From Novosphingobium sp. ST904 (lineage in GTDB: Bacteria > Pseudomonadota > Alphaproteobacteria > Sphingomonadales > Sphingomonadaceae), in contig NZ_LGJH01000163.1 of the NCBI RefSeq assembly GCF_001298105.1, forward strand, positions 62,001-126,000: a stretch of 64,000 nucleotides of DNA. Reading direction: 5' to 3'. Within the stretch, counting starts at the first letter, position 1, and every line of letters starts with the position of its first letter. The notes beneath the pieces are model-generated. The model had not been told where the DNA came from. It searched no databases and worked only from the letters and a program-made list of their open reading frames with translations. Shown here in pieces: positions 19,410 through 27,754 of the stretch. The translations under genes and the position numbers were made by a program.

Positions 19410-19817
19410 TCAGTCGCGGCCGTTTCCGAAGGCGACGATCTGCAGCATGCCGCCGGCCATGGCGACGTTCTTGAAGAAGTGAATGAACTGGTTCTGGTCG
19501 CCGAGCTGGGCGTGGAAGAAGAGGGCGGTCGCCAGGCTGAACAGCGCCAGCACCGCGGCCACGGCGCGCAGGCGATAGCCCGAGATCAGGACGACACCGC
19601 CCACCAGTTCGACGATGATCGCGCCGGCAAGCGCAACAGCCGGCAGCGGCAGCCCGGCCGAGGCGATATAGGCCATCGTGCCGGATGGATCGGCAAGCTT
19701 GGATGCGCCGCTCAGGATGAAGATGGCGGCTATCAGGATGCGTCCGATAAGCGGCAGGAACCTGGCGATGCCGTTGTCGAGCGTGGCGGGAGCGGTCTTG
19801 GCGGTTGCGGTATTCAT
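19410..19817 (-). CDS. DoxX-family membrane protein
   Basis: This 135-residue protein starts MNTATAKTAPATLDNG and has four hydrophobic helices. It carries the DoxX pattern (RFLPLIGRILIAAIFILSGA, SKLADPSGTMAYIASAGLP, LAGAIIVELVGGVVLISGYR, ATALFFHAQLGDQNQFIHF). DoxX proteins are small inner-membrane proteins linked to redox/thiol stress in some bacteria; the specific role here is unknown. The start at 19817 is supported by AGGGGA about 6 bases upstream. A longer open frame upstream has no helix and is rejected. Confidence 0.85.
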   Translation of the reverse strand: MNTATAKTAPATLDNGIARFLPLIGRILIAAIFILSGASKLADPSGTMAYIASAGLPLPAVALAGAIIVELVGGVVLISGYRLRAVAAVLALFSLATALFFHAQLGDQNQFIHFFKNVAMAGGMLQIVAFGNGRD

Positions 19818-20246
19818 GGCGATTCCCCTTGGCATTTGCGTTGAAGAGGAGCCGTAAGTCCGCGTCATGCGGCCGATGCTGCGGCGCCTCGATGACAGGG
19901 AAGTGCCGGAAAATCGGATTTCCAGAAATCCTGATAAAATTGATCTTCACATTCGATAAAGTTGAAATGGTAGATCGTGGAAAATGGGACTGGCGGCAGG
20001 GCGGGGGGAGTCGCCGCCAGTCCCTCAGGGGTTCGCAGGCCGACCGTGCGGGCTCCGAACAGGGCCTTGGCGTAGTCGCCGCCAAGCCCGTAACTCTTGC
20101 CCATCAGGCGGGATTAACGGCCCGGCCCGGGCTGGCATCAAGGTTGCAAATGAATACGGTCGCGGCAGGCAATGGCTTTGCCGGACAGGAGTTTACGACC
20201 TAGGCCTTTCGCGGTTCAGGGTCTTGTACGGAGTTGACGCGAAGCA
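19818..20246. other. Intergenic region upstream of DoxX and downstream of AraC gene
   Basis: 429 bases without a gene I trust. The part 19905-19985 is markedly AT-richer than its surroundings and contains GGAAA-N6-TTTCC at 19908-19923, so it is the likely DoxX promoter zone. A 79-codon open frame on the minus strand (19865-20104) has no recognisable features. Confidence 0.4.
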
Positions 20247-20777
20247 TCAGTTGGCGCGTGCGACGGGCTGCCAGCGGCTGCGCCACACTTTGGGCGTGGT
20301 GCCCACCGCGCGGCGGAAAAGCCGCGTCAGGTGCGCCTGGTCGGTCAATCCGCATGTGCAGGCGATCTGCGAAAGCGCATCGTCGGTCTGGAGCATGAGG
20401 CGCTGCGCCCGCCGGATCCTTTGCCGGATGACATAGGCGTGGGGCGGTTCGCCCATGCTGGTCTTGAAGGCCCGGCAGAAGTGGCCGGTACTGAGCCGCG
20501 CAACCATGGCAAGGTCTCTGCAGGCGAGGGGGTGAGCAAGATTGTCGTCCACATGGCGGACCACCCTGTGCAGTTGCCAGCCGGCGAGGCCGCCCTTGGC
20601 CGAAGGATCGGATGTCAGGTCCGCCGGCGGAGCCACCGGCAGCAACAGGGCGCGGTAGTTCTCGGGCCTTTCTCCCGCCGAAATGCCGGCGGGGTGAACC
20701 CTGTCTTCGAAAATAGCTGGTAGATCCCGTCCCGATTTTATTGTTGTCGTGCTCAAGTTCGCATGAAGCATGACCAA
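20247..20777 (-). CDS. AraC-family transcriptional regulator (short)
   Basis: This 176-residue protein carries the AraC/XylS DNA-binding domain in its C-terminal two thirds. The two HTH motifs are LACRDLAMVARLSTGHFCRA (with FKTSMGEPPHAYVIRQRI following) and ALSQIACTCGLTDQAHLTRL (with FRRAVGTTPKVW following). The N-terminal part of about 75 residues is too short for a classical cupin effector domain, so it resembles the short stress-type members. The start could be 20777 or the ATG at 20771. The gene is on the same strand as DoxX, about 430 bases upstream, so it may regulate it (inference). Confidence 0.82.
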   Translation of the reverse strand: MVMLHANLSTTTIKSGRDLPAIFEDRVHPAGISAGERPENYRALLLPVAPPADLTSDPSAKGGLAGWQLHRVVRHVDDNLAHPLACRDLAMVARLSTGHFCRAFKTSMGEPPHAYVIRQRIRRAQRLMLQTDDALSQIACTCGLTDQAHLTRLFRRAVGTTPKVWRSRWQPVARAN

Positions 20778-20946
20778 CTCTCCAATCTCGGCGAATCGGA
20801 TTGTCGCACAGTATTTCGGAACGACAACCCGATTCTCCGCTGGAACATGAATCGCCTGCAGAGATTGCGATCTTGCTACGCTAGGTGGAAGGGGGAATTT
20901 TACTAAGGTATTATACGAAAGATATCGGAAAACTTCGCTTTCGGTG

Positions 20947-21876
20947 TCAGATATCGGGAAGTTCGTTAAACGTGTTGTCCAACTCGCACTGGGCCACGAA
21001 ACGGTCGAGCAGCCATGCCGCTGCCGGGCCGGGAGGAACGTCGCGGCGCCATATCCCGCCGAAGCGGTAGATGCCGCCGGGATGATCCGGCATGGCCAGG
21101 CGCACGAGTGTTCCCGAAACGAGATCCGGCTCGATCATCGGCAGCGGCATGTTGCCCCAGCCGATTCCCTGCCGCAGCAGGGCATGCTTGGCGCCAAGGT
21201 CGGCGAGGCGCCATGTCTTGGGGCTCATTACCGAGAAGTCCTTTCCCTCGGTAAAGCGCGAACGGTCGCTGAGCACGAGCTGGGTAAATTCGCGCCCCGC
21301 GCCGGGCGGGATCGGGTCCATGCGGCCCAGCGGGTGATCGGGGGCGGCCACCGGCACCATCGCCACCGAGCCTACGGACACGCTTTCCAGCCCGTCCACC
21401 CCCGCGAAGAGAGGGCCCGACAGGCCGATCACGGCATTCCCGTCCAGCACCATCGATGTAATCGCGCCCAGTGCCTCAACATGGAGGCGCAGCTGGACGG
21501 TGGGAAACTCGGCGGCGAAAGCGCGCAGAATCACGCCGAGGCGCTCGGCCGGGAACATTACGTCCACGGCGAGATCGACTTCCGCCTCAAGCCCGTCGAG
21601 CAGGCCCTTAACCTTGGCGCGCAATCCGTCGATCCCTTCCGCCACGCCGCGCGCTTCCGAGAGGACCGCACGCCCGGCCGTGGTGAGGACGGGCTTGCGC
21701 GTACCCTCGCGCTCGAACAGCATGACGCCGAGCTGGGCTTCGAGATTGGCGATTCCATAGCTGATGACGGAGACCGCACGGTTCAGCTTGCGCCCGGCGG
21801 CGGCGAAACTGCCGGTGTCTACGATGGCCAGGAAGATGCGCAGCTGGTCCAGGGTCGGCGTGCCGGGGTTGCTCAC
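20947..21876 (-). CDS. LysR-family transcriptional regulator
   Basis: This 309-residue LTTR has its wHTH at residues 8-65 (LDQLRIFLAIVDTGSFAAAG, RKLNRAVSVISYGIANLEAQ, LGVMLFERE). A periplasmic-binding-like effector domain follows. It is divergent from the pirin gene, with 121 bases between starts. That is the usual arrangement for a LysR regulator of a pirin/oxidative-stress operon, so it probably controls 21998-24127. Confidence 0.9.
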   Translation of the reverse strand: MSNPGTPTLDQLRIFLAIVDTGSFAAAGRKLNRAVSVISYGIANLEAQLGVMLFEREGTRKPVLTTAGRAVLSEARGVAEGIDGLRAKVKGLLDGLEAEVDLAVDVMFPAERLGVILRAFAAEFPTVQLRLHVEALGAITSMVLDGNAVIGLSGPLFAGVDGLESVSVGSVAMVPVAAPDHPLGRMDPIPPGAGREFTQLVLSDRSRFTEGKDFSVMSPKTWRLADLGAKHALLRQGIGWGNMPLPMIEPDLVSGTLVRLAMPDHPGGIYRFGGIWRRDVPPGPAAAWLLDRFVAQCELDNTFNELPDI

Positions 21877-21997
21877 TTTTCAATCTCCTCGAACAGTCAG
21901 GTCGATTTTATCCCTCTGAACTTGAAATGAGCCGAGGTCTATATGGGTTTTCAAGAGAGGGCGGCACCTAACCCCGCCGCCCTTCAGGAGATAGGCC

Positions 21998-22696
21998 ATG
22001 ATCGAACTTCGTCCCTATGACAGCCTCGGCGGTGCCAACCACGGCTGGCTCGACGCCAAGCACCACTTCTCGTTCGCCGGCTACCACGATCCGGCACGTG
22101 TCCACTGGGGCAACCTGCGCGTCTGGAACGACGATGCGATCGCCCCGCAGACCGGCTTCCCGCCGCATCCGCACCGCGACATGGAAATCATCACCTATGT
22201 CCGCGAAGGCGCGATCACCCACCAGGACAACCTGGGTAACAAGGGCCGGACCGAGGCCGGCGATGTCCAGGTGATGAGCGCGGGCACGGGCATCACGCAC
22301 TCGGAATACAACCTCGAGGACGTGACGACGAAGATCTTCCAGATCTGGATCATCCCGACCCGCGACGGCGAGGAACCGAGCTGGGGCGCCAAGCCCTTCC
22401 CCAAGGGGGACCGCTCGGGCCAGTTCGTGACGCTCGCCTCTGGCTACGAGAACGACAACGAAGCCCTGCCGATCCGTACCAATGCCCGCGTCGTGGGCGC
22501 CACGCTCAAGGCCGGCGAGACCGCCGAATACCCGCTGGGCAAGGACCGCAAGGCCTACCTCGTTCCCGCCATCGGTGCGGTGCAGATCGACGATGTGCGC
22601 GCCAATGCCCGGGACGGCGTGGCGATCAGCGACCTCGACGTGCTGCGGATCACCGCGATCGAGGATAGCGAGATCGTTCTGGTCGACGCTGCCTGA
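21998..22696 (+). CDS. Pirin family protein (YhaK-like)
   Basis: This 232-residue bicupin-type protein has the pirin metal-site pattern. It shows FPPHPHRDMEIITYVREGAI (His ligands), then GDVQVMSAGTGITHSEYNLE (His and Glu), and the C-terminal cupin (LKAGETAEYPLGKDRKAYLV). Bacterial pirins such as YhaK/YhhW act as redox sensors or quercetin dioxygenases. The start ATG 21998 has GGAGATA about 7 bases upstream. It is first gene of a pirin–pirin–OsmC set, but a strong hairpin follows it, so the second pirin may be transcribed less or separately. Confidence 0.88.
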   Translation: MIELRPYDSLGGANHGWLDAKHHFSFAGYHDPARVHWGNLRVWNDDAIAPQTGFPPHPHRDMEIITYVREGAITHQDNLGNKGRTEAGDVQVMSAGTGITHSEYNLEDVTTKIFQIWIIPTRDGEEPSWGAKPFPKGDRSGQFVTLASGYENDNEALPIRTNARVVGATLKAGETAEYPLGKDRKAYLVPAIGAVQIDDVRANARDGVAISDLDVLRITAIEDSEIVLVDAA

Positions 22697-22702
22697 AGAA
22701 CC

Positions 22703-22729
22703 GGGAGCGGGCGGAAATCGCCCGCTCCC
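22703..22729 (+). terminator. Rho-independent terminator after first pirin gene
   Basis: A perfect 11-bp stem, GGGAGCGGGCG (22703-22713) with CGCCCGCTCCC (22719-22729), and a 5-base loop, followed by ATCTCTTCT. It probably reduces read-through into the second pirin gene. Confidence 0.75.
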
Positions 22730-22833
22730 ATCTCTTCTCTGCCAGATTGCCCGATTGCATTTTCCCTTATCGGCGCCGACGTTCTTCCCCGGCGCTCAAA
22801 CGCACAAAAGAAGCGCAAGGAAGGATTGCCCCC

Positions 22834-23730
22834 ATGACCGTCCATTCATCCGATATCGAAGGCGTTGACCTTGTCGTTCTTCCCCCCGTCCGCGACCTTG
22901 GCGACGGGTTCCAGGTCCGCCGTGCGCTGCCCACCGCGCAGCGCCGCATGGTCGGCCCCTTCATCTTCTTCGACCAGATGGGCGAGGCGGTGTTCCGCAG
23001 CGGCGAAGGCCTCGACGTGCGCCCGCATCCGCACATCGGCCTTTCCACGCTGACTTACCTCGTCGAAGGCGAGATCCTTCATCGCGACTCCCTCGGCTCG
23101 GTCCAGGCGATCCGCCCCGGTGAGGTCAACTGGATGACCGCAGGCAGCGGCATCGTCCATTCCGAGCGCACCTCTCCCGAAATCCGCGCCAGCGGCGGCA
23201 AGCTGTTCGGGCTCCAGACCTGGATCGCGCTGCCCAGGGAAGCGGAAGAGATCGCCCCGGCCTTTGCGCACCACAAGGCAGACGAGATTCCCGTGACCGA
23301 AGACGCCGGAACCCGGCTGACGCTGATCGCCGGTACGTCCGACGGCCTGACCTCGCCGCTCAAGACCTACTCCGACATGGTCTATGCCGATATCGTCATG
23401 CTCGACGGTGCGCGTTATCAGGTGAAGGCCGAGCACGTCGAACGCGCGATCTATGTCGTCGGCGGCGAAGTCGAGGTCGAAGGCCAGACCGGCAGCTTCA
23501 AGGAAACCGAACTCGTGGTCTTCAAGCCGGGCGCCGAAGTCGTGCTCCGCGCCAGGGGCGGCACCCGCCTGATGCTGCTGGGCGGGGAACCCCTGCCGGA
23601 GAAGCGCCATATCTTCTGGAACTTCGTCTCTTCCTCGCTCGACCGTATCGAGCAGGCCAAGGAAGACTGGAAGGAACAGCGCTTCGACCGCGTGCCCGAC
23701 GAAAACGAATTCATTCCCCTTCCGGCCTGA
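22834..23730 (+). CDS. Pirin family protein (larger, classical pirin)
   Basis: This 298-residue two-cupin protein is a better match to classical pirin/YhhW. It carries MVGPFIFFDQMGEAVF, VRPHPHIGLSTLTYLVEGEI, and VNWMTAGSGIVHSERTSPE with the HPH...H...E iron ligands. The C-terminal cupin contains ERAIYVVGGEVEVEGQTG and a closing KEDWKEQRFDRVPDENEFIP. The start ATG 22834 is preceded by AAGGAAGG about 9 bases upstream. The open frame extends further upstream but without conserved content. OsmC follows 13 bases later, indicating co-transcription. Confidence 0.9.
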   Translation: MTVHSSDIEGVDLVVLPPVRDLGDGFQVRRALPTAQRRMVGPFIFFDQMGEAVFRSGEGLDVRPHPHIGLSTLTYLVEGEILHRDSLGSVQAIRPGEVNWMTAGSGIVHSERTSPEIRASGGKLFGLQTWIALPREAEEIAPAFAHHKADEIPVTEDAGTRLTLIAGTSDGLTSPLKTYSDMVYADIVMLDGARYQVKAEHVERAIYVVGGEVEVEGQTGSFKETELVVFKPGAEVVLRARGGTRLMLLGGEPLPEKRHIFWNFVSSSLDRIEQAKEDWKEQRFDRVPDENEFIPLPA

Positions 23731-23743
23731 GGAGCATCACGCC

Positions 23744-24127
23744 ATGGCACATGGAACCGCCCATATCGGCGAAACCCCCTGGCGCACCGAGATCGTCGTC
23801 GGCGGCCATGCGATCGTTGCCGACGAGCCGGAAGCGCTCGGCGGGCAGGGCGCCGGCCCTGCGCCTTACGACCTGCTGCTCGCCAGTCTCGGCGCCTGCA
23901 CCGCGATCACGCTGAAGATGTACGCCGTGCGCAAGGGCTGGCCGCTGCAATCGCTCGATGTCGACCTGAAGCTGAGGGGCTCGAAGGATGACATGCATGT
24001 TGAGCGCACGCTCGTGATCTCGGGATTGGACGAGGACCAGAAAAGCCGCCTCGCCGACATCGCGGAGCGGACGCCGGTTACACTGACCCTGAAGTCGGGC
24101 CTGCCGATCGAGACGCGGCTGGCTTGA
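23744..24127 (+). CDS. OsmC family protein lacking the second conserved cysteine
   Basis: This 127-residue OsmC/Ohr-fold protein contains GAGPAPYDLLLASLGACTAI (the family block with the first Cys) and a C-terminal ERTPVTLTLKSGLPIETRL. In peroxidase-active OsmC/Ohr proteins the second block has a Cys before Pro-Val; here it is Thr-Pro-Val, so hydroperoxide reductase activity by the two-Cys route looks unlikely. The context (two pirins, LysR) still points to oxidative or electrophile stress. Confidence 0.85.
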   Translation: MAHGTAHIGETPWRTEIVVGGHAIVADEPEALGGQGAGPAPYDLLLASLGACTAITLKMYAVRKGWPLQSLDVDLKLRGSKDDMHVERTLVISGLDEDQKSRLADIAERTPVTLTLKSGLPIETRLA

Positions 24128-24142
24128 ACCCTTGGAGAACAC

Positions 24143-24173
24143 AGGGCAGTGCGGCCGGCCGCGCTGCCCTTTT
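24143..24173 (+). terminator. Rho-independent terminator after OsmC gene
   Basis: AGGGCAGTGCGGCC (24143-24156) faces GGCCGCGCTGCCCT (24157-24170) with one G-T pair, followed by TTT. It ends the pirin–OsmC transcript just before the convergent purN stop at 24178. Confidence 0.75.
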
Positions 24174-24177
24174 CGCG

Positions 24178-25130
24178 TCAGAACTGCTCGGCCACGTCCA
24201 CGAGCGAGGTCAGCTTCTTCGGGGCGATCGCGCGCCATGACCGGGCCAGCCACGTCCCGATGGCGTCCCAGTCGTTCTCGCCCAGATCGAGGCGAATGCC
24301 GATCCAGCCGTCGCCGAAGTAGGCGGGGCGGAAATAGCGTTCCTCGTCCTGTTCTATGAGCATCGCCTGTTCGTCCGGGCCGCTGATCTTCACCAGCAGG
24401 GCGGTGCGACCGTCGGCGTGATGGTTCGACGTGAAGTAGGCGAATTTCTTGCCCTTGGTCACGCCGAAGCAGGGCATTCCGTGGCTCTGTATCTCGTCCG
24501 CTTCGGGCAGGGCCATGGCCCGTTCCCGTACGCACTCAAGCAGCCATTCCGGGCTCGTTTCGCGCACGACAAGCGCGGCGAGGCAACGTGAATAGAGCTG
24601 GTGTTCGGCAATCAGTACGCGCGCGGCGAGCGTATCGGCGGTGTCTCCCGGCACGATGGCAACCGGCGTCTGGCCGAGGATCGGACCTTCGTCCAGCTCG
24701 GGAATGACGAGATGGACGCTGACGCCGCCGTGACTGTCGCCCGCGTCGATGGCGCGCTGGTGGGTATGCAGGCCGGTGTACTTCGGCAGGAGCGACGGGT
24801 GGATATTGACCATCCTGCCGTCCCACTTGCCCACGAAACCGCCGGTCAGGATGCGCATGTATCCCGCGAGCGCGACCCATTGCGCGCCGGAGCCGCGGAT
24901 GGCGGAGTCCATCGCGGCGTCGTGCTCCTCGCGCTCAGCCCCTTGTGGCTGAGCGCGAAGGTGGGCACGCCTTCGGCGGAGGCGAGTGCAAGGCCGCCTG
25001 CATCGGGCCGGTTGCTGGCGACGAGGACGATCTCATAGGGACAGTCCTCGGCGCGGCTGGCGTAGAGCAGGGCGGCCATGTTGGTGCCGCTGCCCGAAAT
25101 CAGGACGGCGACTTTTGCCTTGTCAGGCAA
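24178..25130 (-). pseudogene. purN: PurN fused to an MmcQ/YjbR-like domain, frameshifted
   Basis: Phosphoribosylglycinamide formyltransferase transfers formyl from 10-formyl-THF to GAR in purine synthesis. The N-terminal part KAKVAVLISGSGTNMAALLY (GAR phosphate loop) is in one frame. The catalytic part is in another: WVALAGYMRILTGGFV, VNIHPSLLPKYTGLHTH with the catalytic Asn and His, and SVHLVIPELDEGPILGQ with Asp. One base missing near 24935 separates them; restored, it reads HKGLSREEHDAAMDSA. After about residue 205 comes a second domain of about 110 residues (PEADEIQSHGMPCFGVTKGK, WIGIRLDLGENDWDAIGTWL), which matches the MmcQ/YjbR DNA-binding-like fold. The start overlaps the purM stop by 8 bases. 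PurN is needed for de novo purines, so the frameshift is probably artefactual. Confidence 0.88.
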
Positions 25131-26226
25131 GATGAACGGCTTCCCAGTCCTCGCGGGCGGACCAGATCTCGGTCTTGCCCTGAACGGTGCAGCCCTTGTC
25201 GCCTTCTTCGACGATGCCGATCACGAAGACGGTTTCGCCGGCTGCTTCCAGCTCGGCCTTGAGCGCGGCGACTTCTTCCGGCGAGACCGCAAGCACCATG
25301 CCGATGCCGCAGTTGAAGGTGCGCGCCATCTCGCCCGGCTCGATATTGCCCTGCGCCTGCAGGAACGCCATCAGGCGCGGCTGCTCCCAGGCGCCGGCAT
25401 CGATACGGGCGTGCAGGCCCTTGGGCAGCACGCGCGGAATGTTTTCGAGCAGGCCGCCGCCGGTGATATGGGCCAGCGCATTGATACGGCCGGCGCGGAT
25501 GAAGGGCAGCAGGCTCTTAACGTAGATGCGCGTGGGCGCGATCAGCGCGTCGATCAGCAGGGTGTCCGAATCGAACAGGGCCGGGCGGTCCAGCTTCCAG
25601 CCCTTGTCCTCGGCGAGGCGGCGCACCAAGGAGTAGCCGTTGGAATGCACGCCCGAGGATGCAAGGCCGAGCAGCACGTCGCCGTCCGCGACCTTTTCAC
25701 CGGTGAGCTGTTCGCCGCGTTCCACCGCGCCGACGCAGAAGCCTGCGAGATCGTAATCGCCCGCGGCGTACATGCCGGGCATCTCTGCGGTTTCGCCGCC
25801 GATGAGGGCGCAGCCCGAGATGCGGCAGCCATCGGCGATTCCGGCAACGACGCGTTCGGCGACGCCGTTCTCGAGCTTGCCGGTGGCGAAGTAGTCAAGG
25901 AAGAACAGGGGCTCTGCGCCCTGTACGATAAGGTCGTTCACGCACATGGCGACGAGGTCGATGCCGATCTGGTCGTGCCGGTCATGGTCGATGGCCAGCT
26001 TGACCTTGGTGCCGACACCGTCGTTCGCGGCGACCAGAAGCGGGTCCTTGTAGCCGGCCGCGCGGGGGTCGAAGAAACCACCGAAGCCTCCCAGTTCCGC
26101 ATCGGCGCCGGGGCGCGCGGTGGATTTGGCGAGCGGGGCGATGGCTTTGACCAGCGCATTGCCTGCGGCGATCGAGACGCCGGCTTGCTCGTAGGAGTAG
26201 CTCTTCGGGGAGTTATCGTCGGACAT
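25123..26226 (-). CDS. purM: Phosphoribosylformylglycinamidine cyclo-ligase
   Basis: This 367-residue protein is AIR synthetase, which closes the imidazole ring of FGAM with ATP. It shows SYEQAGVSIAAGNALVKAI, GFGGFFDP, DPLLVAANDGVGTKVKLAID, GIDLVAMCVNDLIVQGAEPL, FLDYFATGKLE, GGETAEMPGMYA, and the C-terminal HITGGGLLENIPRVLP and FNCGIGMVLAV. Length is normal. It overlaps purN by 8 bases, so the two are coupled. It is divergent from the DUF2066 gene across 218 bases. Confidence 0.97.
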   Translation of the reverse strand: MSDDNSPKSYSYEQAGVSIAAGNALVKAIAPLAKSTARPGADAELGGFGGFFDPRAAGYKDPLLVAANDGVGTKVKLAIDHDRHDQIGIDLVAMCVNDLIVQGAEPLFFLDYFATGKLENGVAERVVAGIADGCRISGCALIGGETAEMPGMYAAGDYDLAGFCVGAVERGEQLTGEKVADGDVLLGLASSGVHSNGYSLVRRLAEDKGWKLDRPALFDSDTLLIDALIAPTRIYVKSLLPFIRAGRINALAHITGGGLLENIPRVLPKGLHARIDAGAWEQPRLMAFLQAQGNIEPGEMARTFNCGIGMVLAVSPEEVAALKAELEAAGETVFVIGIVEEGDKGCTVQGKTEIWSAREDWEAVHLA

Positions 26227-26444
26227 TGCGCGCGCATAGTGTGCAAACGCTCTCCTGTCACGCCCGAGGCAGCAATCAGGTGAACAATTCGGGCGGAAAA
26301 ATTCGTGCAGGAGGCGCCGGTGCGCGGCGTTCCGCCGGATTTCCGGGGCCTTGGCCGATCGCGCGTCCCGCCTTCCGGGGATGTCGTCGCTTTACGGCTT
26401 GGATTTCCGGATTCGTTTGGGCAAAAGGCCGGTCGGTTTCGATA

Positions 26445-27743
26445 ATGGCAATCACCTTCTCCCACAAAATCCGGCGCGTGGCCGGCAGCGGTCTGGCCTT
26501 TGGGCAGGCGCGCGTCCGTTCGCCGCGGGGCCTGGCCTTTGCGCTGGGCGGGGCGGCGATTCTCGCATTGGGCACCGTGGGTGGTTACCGACTCGTGGCG
26601 CAGGTGGAAGGCGATCGCGGCATCGCTCCGCTCGCCAATTCCGAGGATATCCAGGTCAACGGCATCAAGGTCGATGTTACGGCCAAAACCGGCGCCGATG
26701 CCCGGCTCGAAGGCTGGAAACAGGCGGAGAAGGACGCCTGGAAGAAGCTCGGCGGGCCGGACATGCCGGTCGAGGCTATCGATGCCATGGTTTCGTCGGT
26801 CGTGATCGGCCATGAGCAGGTCGGGCCTCGCCGTTATATCGCCACGCTCGGCATCATCTTCAACAAGGCGCGTGCAGGGCAGTACGTGGGCGCAGGCGGC
26901 GCGGCGATCCGGTCGGCGCCGATGCTGGTACTGCCGGTGCTGTACTCGGGCGGCGTGCAGCAGGTGTTCGAAGTGCGCGGGCCCTGGCAGAAGGCATGGG
27001 CCGAGTTCCAGGCCTCGCAAAGCCCGATCGATTATGTGCGGCCGGTAGGCGCAGGGGGGGAATCGCTGATTCTCACCGCCGGCCAGGCTTCTCGCCGCAG
27101 CCGCCTGTGGTGGCGCAACATCCTCAACCAGTTTGACGCTGCGGATGTGGTGATCCCGGTCGCCCGTCTTGAGCGGCAATGGCCCGGCGGCCCGATTCAC
27201 GGCACTTTTACCGCGCGCTATGGCCCGGACAACACTTTCCTCGGCACCTTCGAACTCGATGCCGCCAGCGAGCAGGATCTTCCTGTCATGCTCAATCAGG
27301 CGGTGGAGCGGATCGATGGCCTGTACCGGAATGCGCTCGCCAGCGGCGAGCTGCGTCCTGATCCCACGCTGACGACCAGCGGGCAGGTGCTGGACCGCGC
27401 TTTTGCCGAATTGCGCCAGAAGCTCATGCCCAAGGGCGGGGTTCCGGGGGATGTCGTGCCCATCGCGCCCCCTGCAATCGCACCGGTCCCGGCGGTCGTC
27501 GTCCCGACCGAGACGGTTTCCGTACAGTTCGCTTCGCCCGATGCGGCAGCCGTCGATGCGGCGCTTGCCGCCGTGCGCGGCGTTCCGGGTGTGCGCGGCG
27601 CCGCCACCGTCAGCCTTGCTGTCGGCGGAACGTCCGTCATGCGCGTGACCGTCGAGGGCGGTAGCGAGCGTCTTGCCGCCGCGCTGCGTGCGCAAGGCTG
27701 GAAAGTGACGAACGGCGGCGGTGCGCTGAGGATCACCCGCTAG
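26445..27743 (+). CDS. DUF2066-like protein with N-terminal membrane anchor
   Basis: This 432-residue protein starts MAITFSHKIRRVAGS, with a hydrophobic segment at about 30-48 (GLAFALGGAAILALGTVGGY). The body resembles DUF2066 proteins: DVTAKTGADARLEGWKQAEK, RRYIATLGIIFNKARAGQYV, SAPMLVLPVLYSGGVQQVFE. The C-terminal part of about 75 residues (VQFASPDAAAVDAALAAVRG, RVTVEGGSERLAAALRAQGW) looks like a ferredoxin-like/heavy-metal-associated alpha-beta fold, but has no CxxC. The start at 26445 was chosen over 26226 because the upstream stretch is Arg/Pro-rich and not conserved in character. hdaA begins 11 bases after its stop. Function is unknown; it is probably envelope-located. Confidence 0.72.
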   Translation: MAITFSHKIRRVAGSGLAFGQARVRSPRGLAFALGGAAILALGTVGGYRLVAQVEGDRGIAPLANSEDIQVNGIKVDVTAKTGADARLEGWKQAEKDAWKKLGGPDMPVEAIDAMVSSVVIGHEQVGPRRYIATLGIIFNKARAGQYVGAGGAAIRSAPMLVLPVLYSGGVQQVFEVRGPWQKAWAEFQASQSPIDYVRPVGAGGESLILTAGQASRRSRLWWRNILNQFDAADVVIPVARLERQWPGGPIHGTFTARYGPDNTFLGTFELDAASEQDLPVMLNQAVERIDGLYRNALASGELRPDPTLTTSGQVLDRAFAELRQKLMPKGGVPGDVVPIAPPAIAPVPAVVVPTETVSVQFASPDAAAVDAALAAVRGVPGVRGAATVSLAVGGTSVMRVTVEGGSERLAAALRAQGWKVTNGGGALRITR

Positions 27744-27754
27744 GTTCCTCGGTG

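Noticed and set aside
19865..20104. 79-codon minus-strand frame between DoxX and AraC genes
   Set aside because: No ribosome site of note, no recognisable motif, and it overlaps the AT-rich promoter-like zone.
20142..20165. Second Fur-box-like sequence (TTGCAAATGAATACG)
   Set aside because: Only the left half matches; the right half is too poor and no iron gene is adjacent.
26226..26444. N-terminal extension of the DUF2066-like protein
   Set aside because: The added residues are Arg/Pro/Gly-rich and precede a start codon (26445) that leads directly into a membrane anchor.
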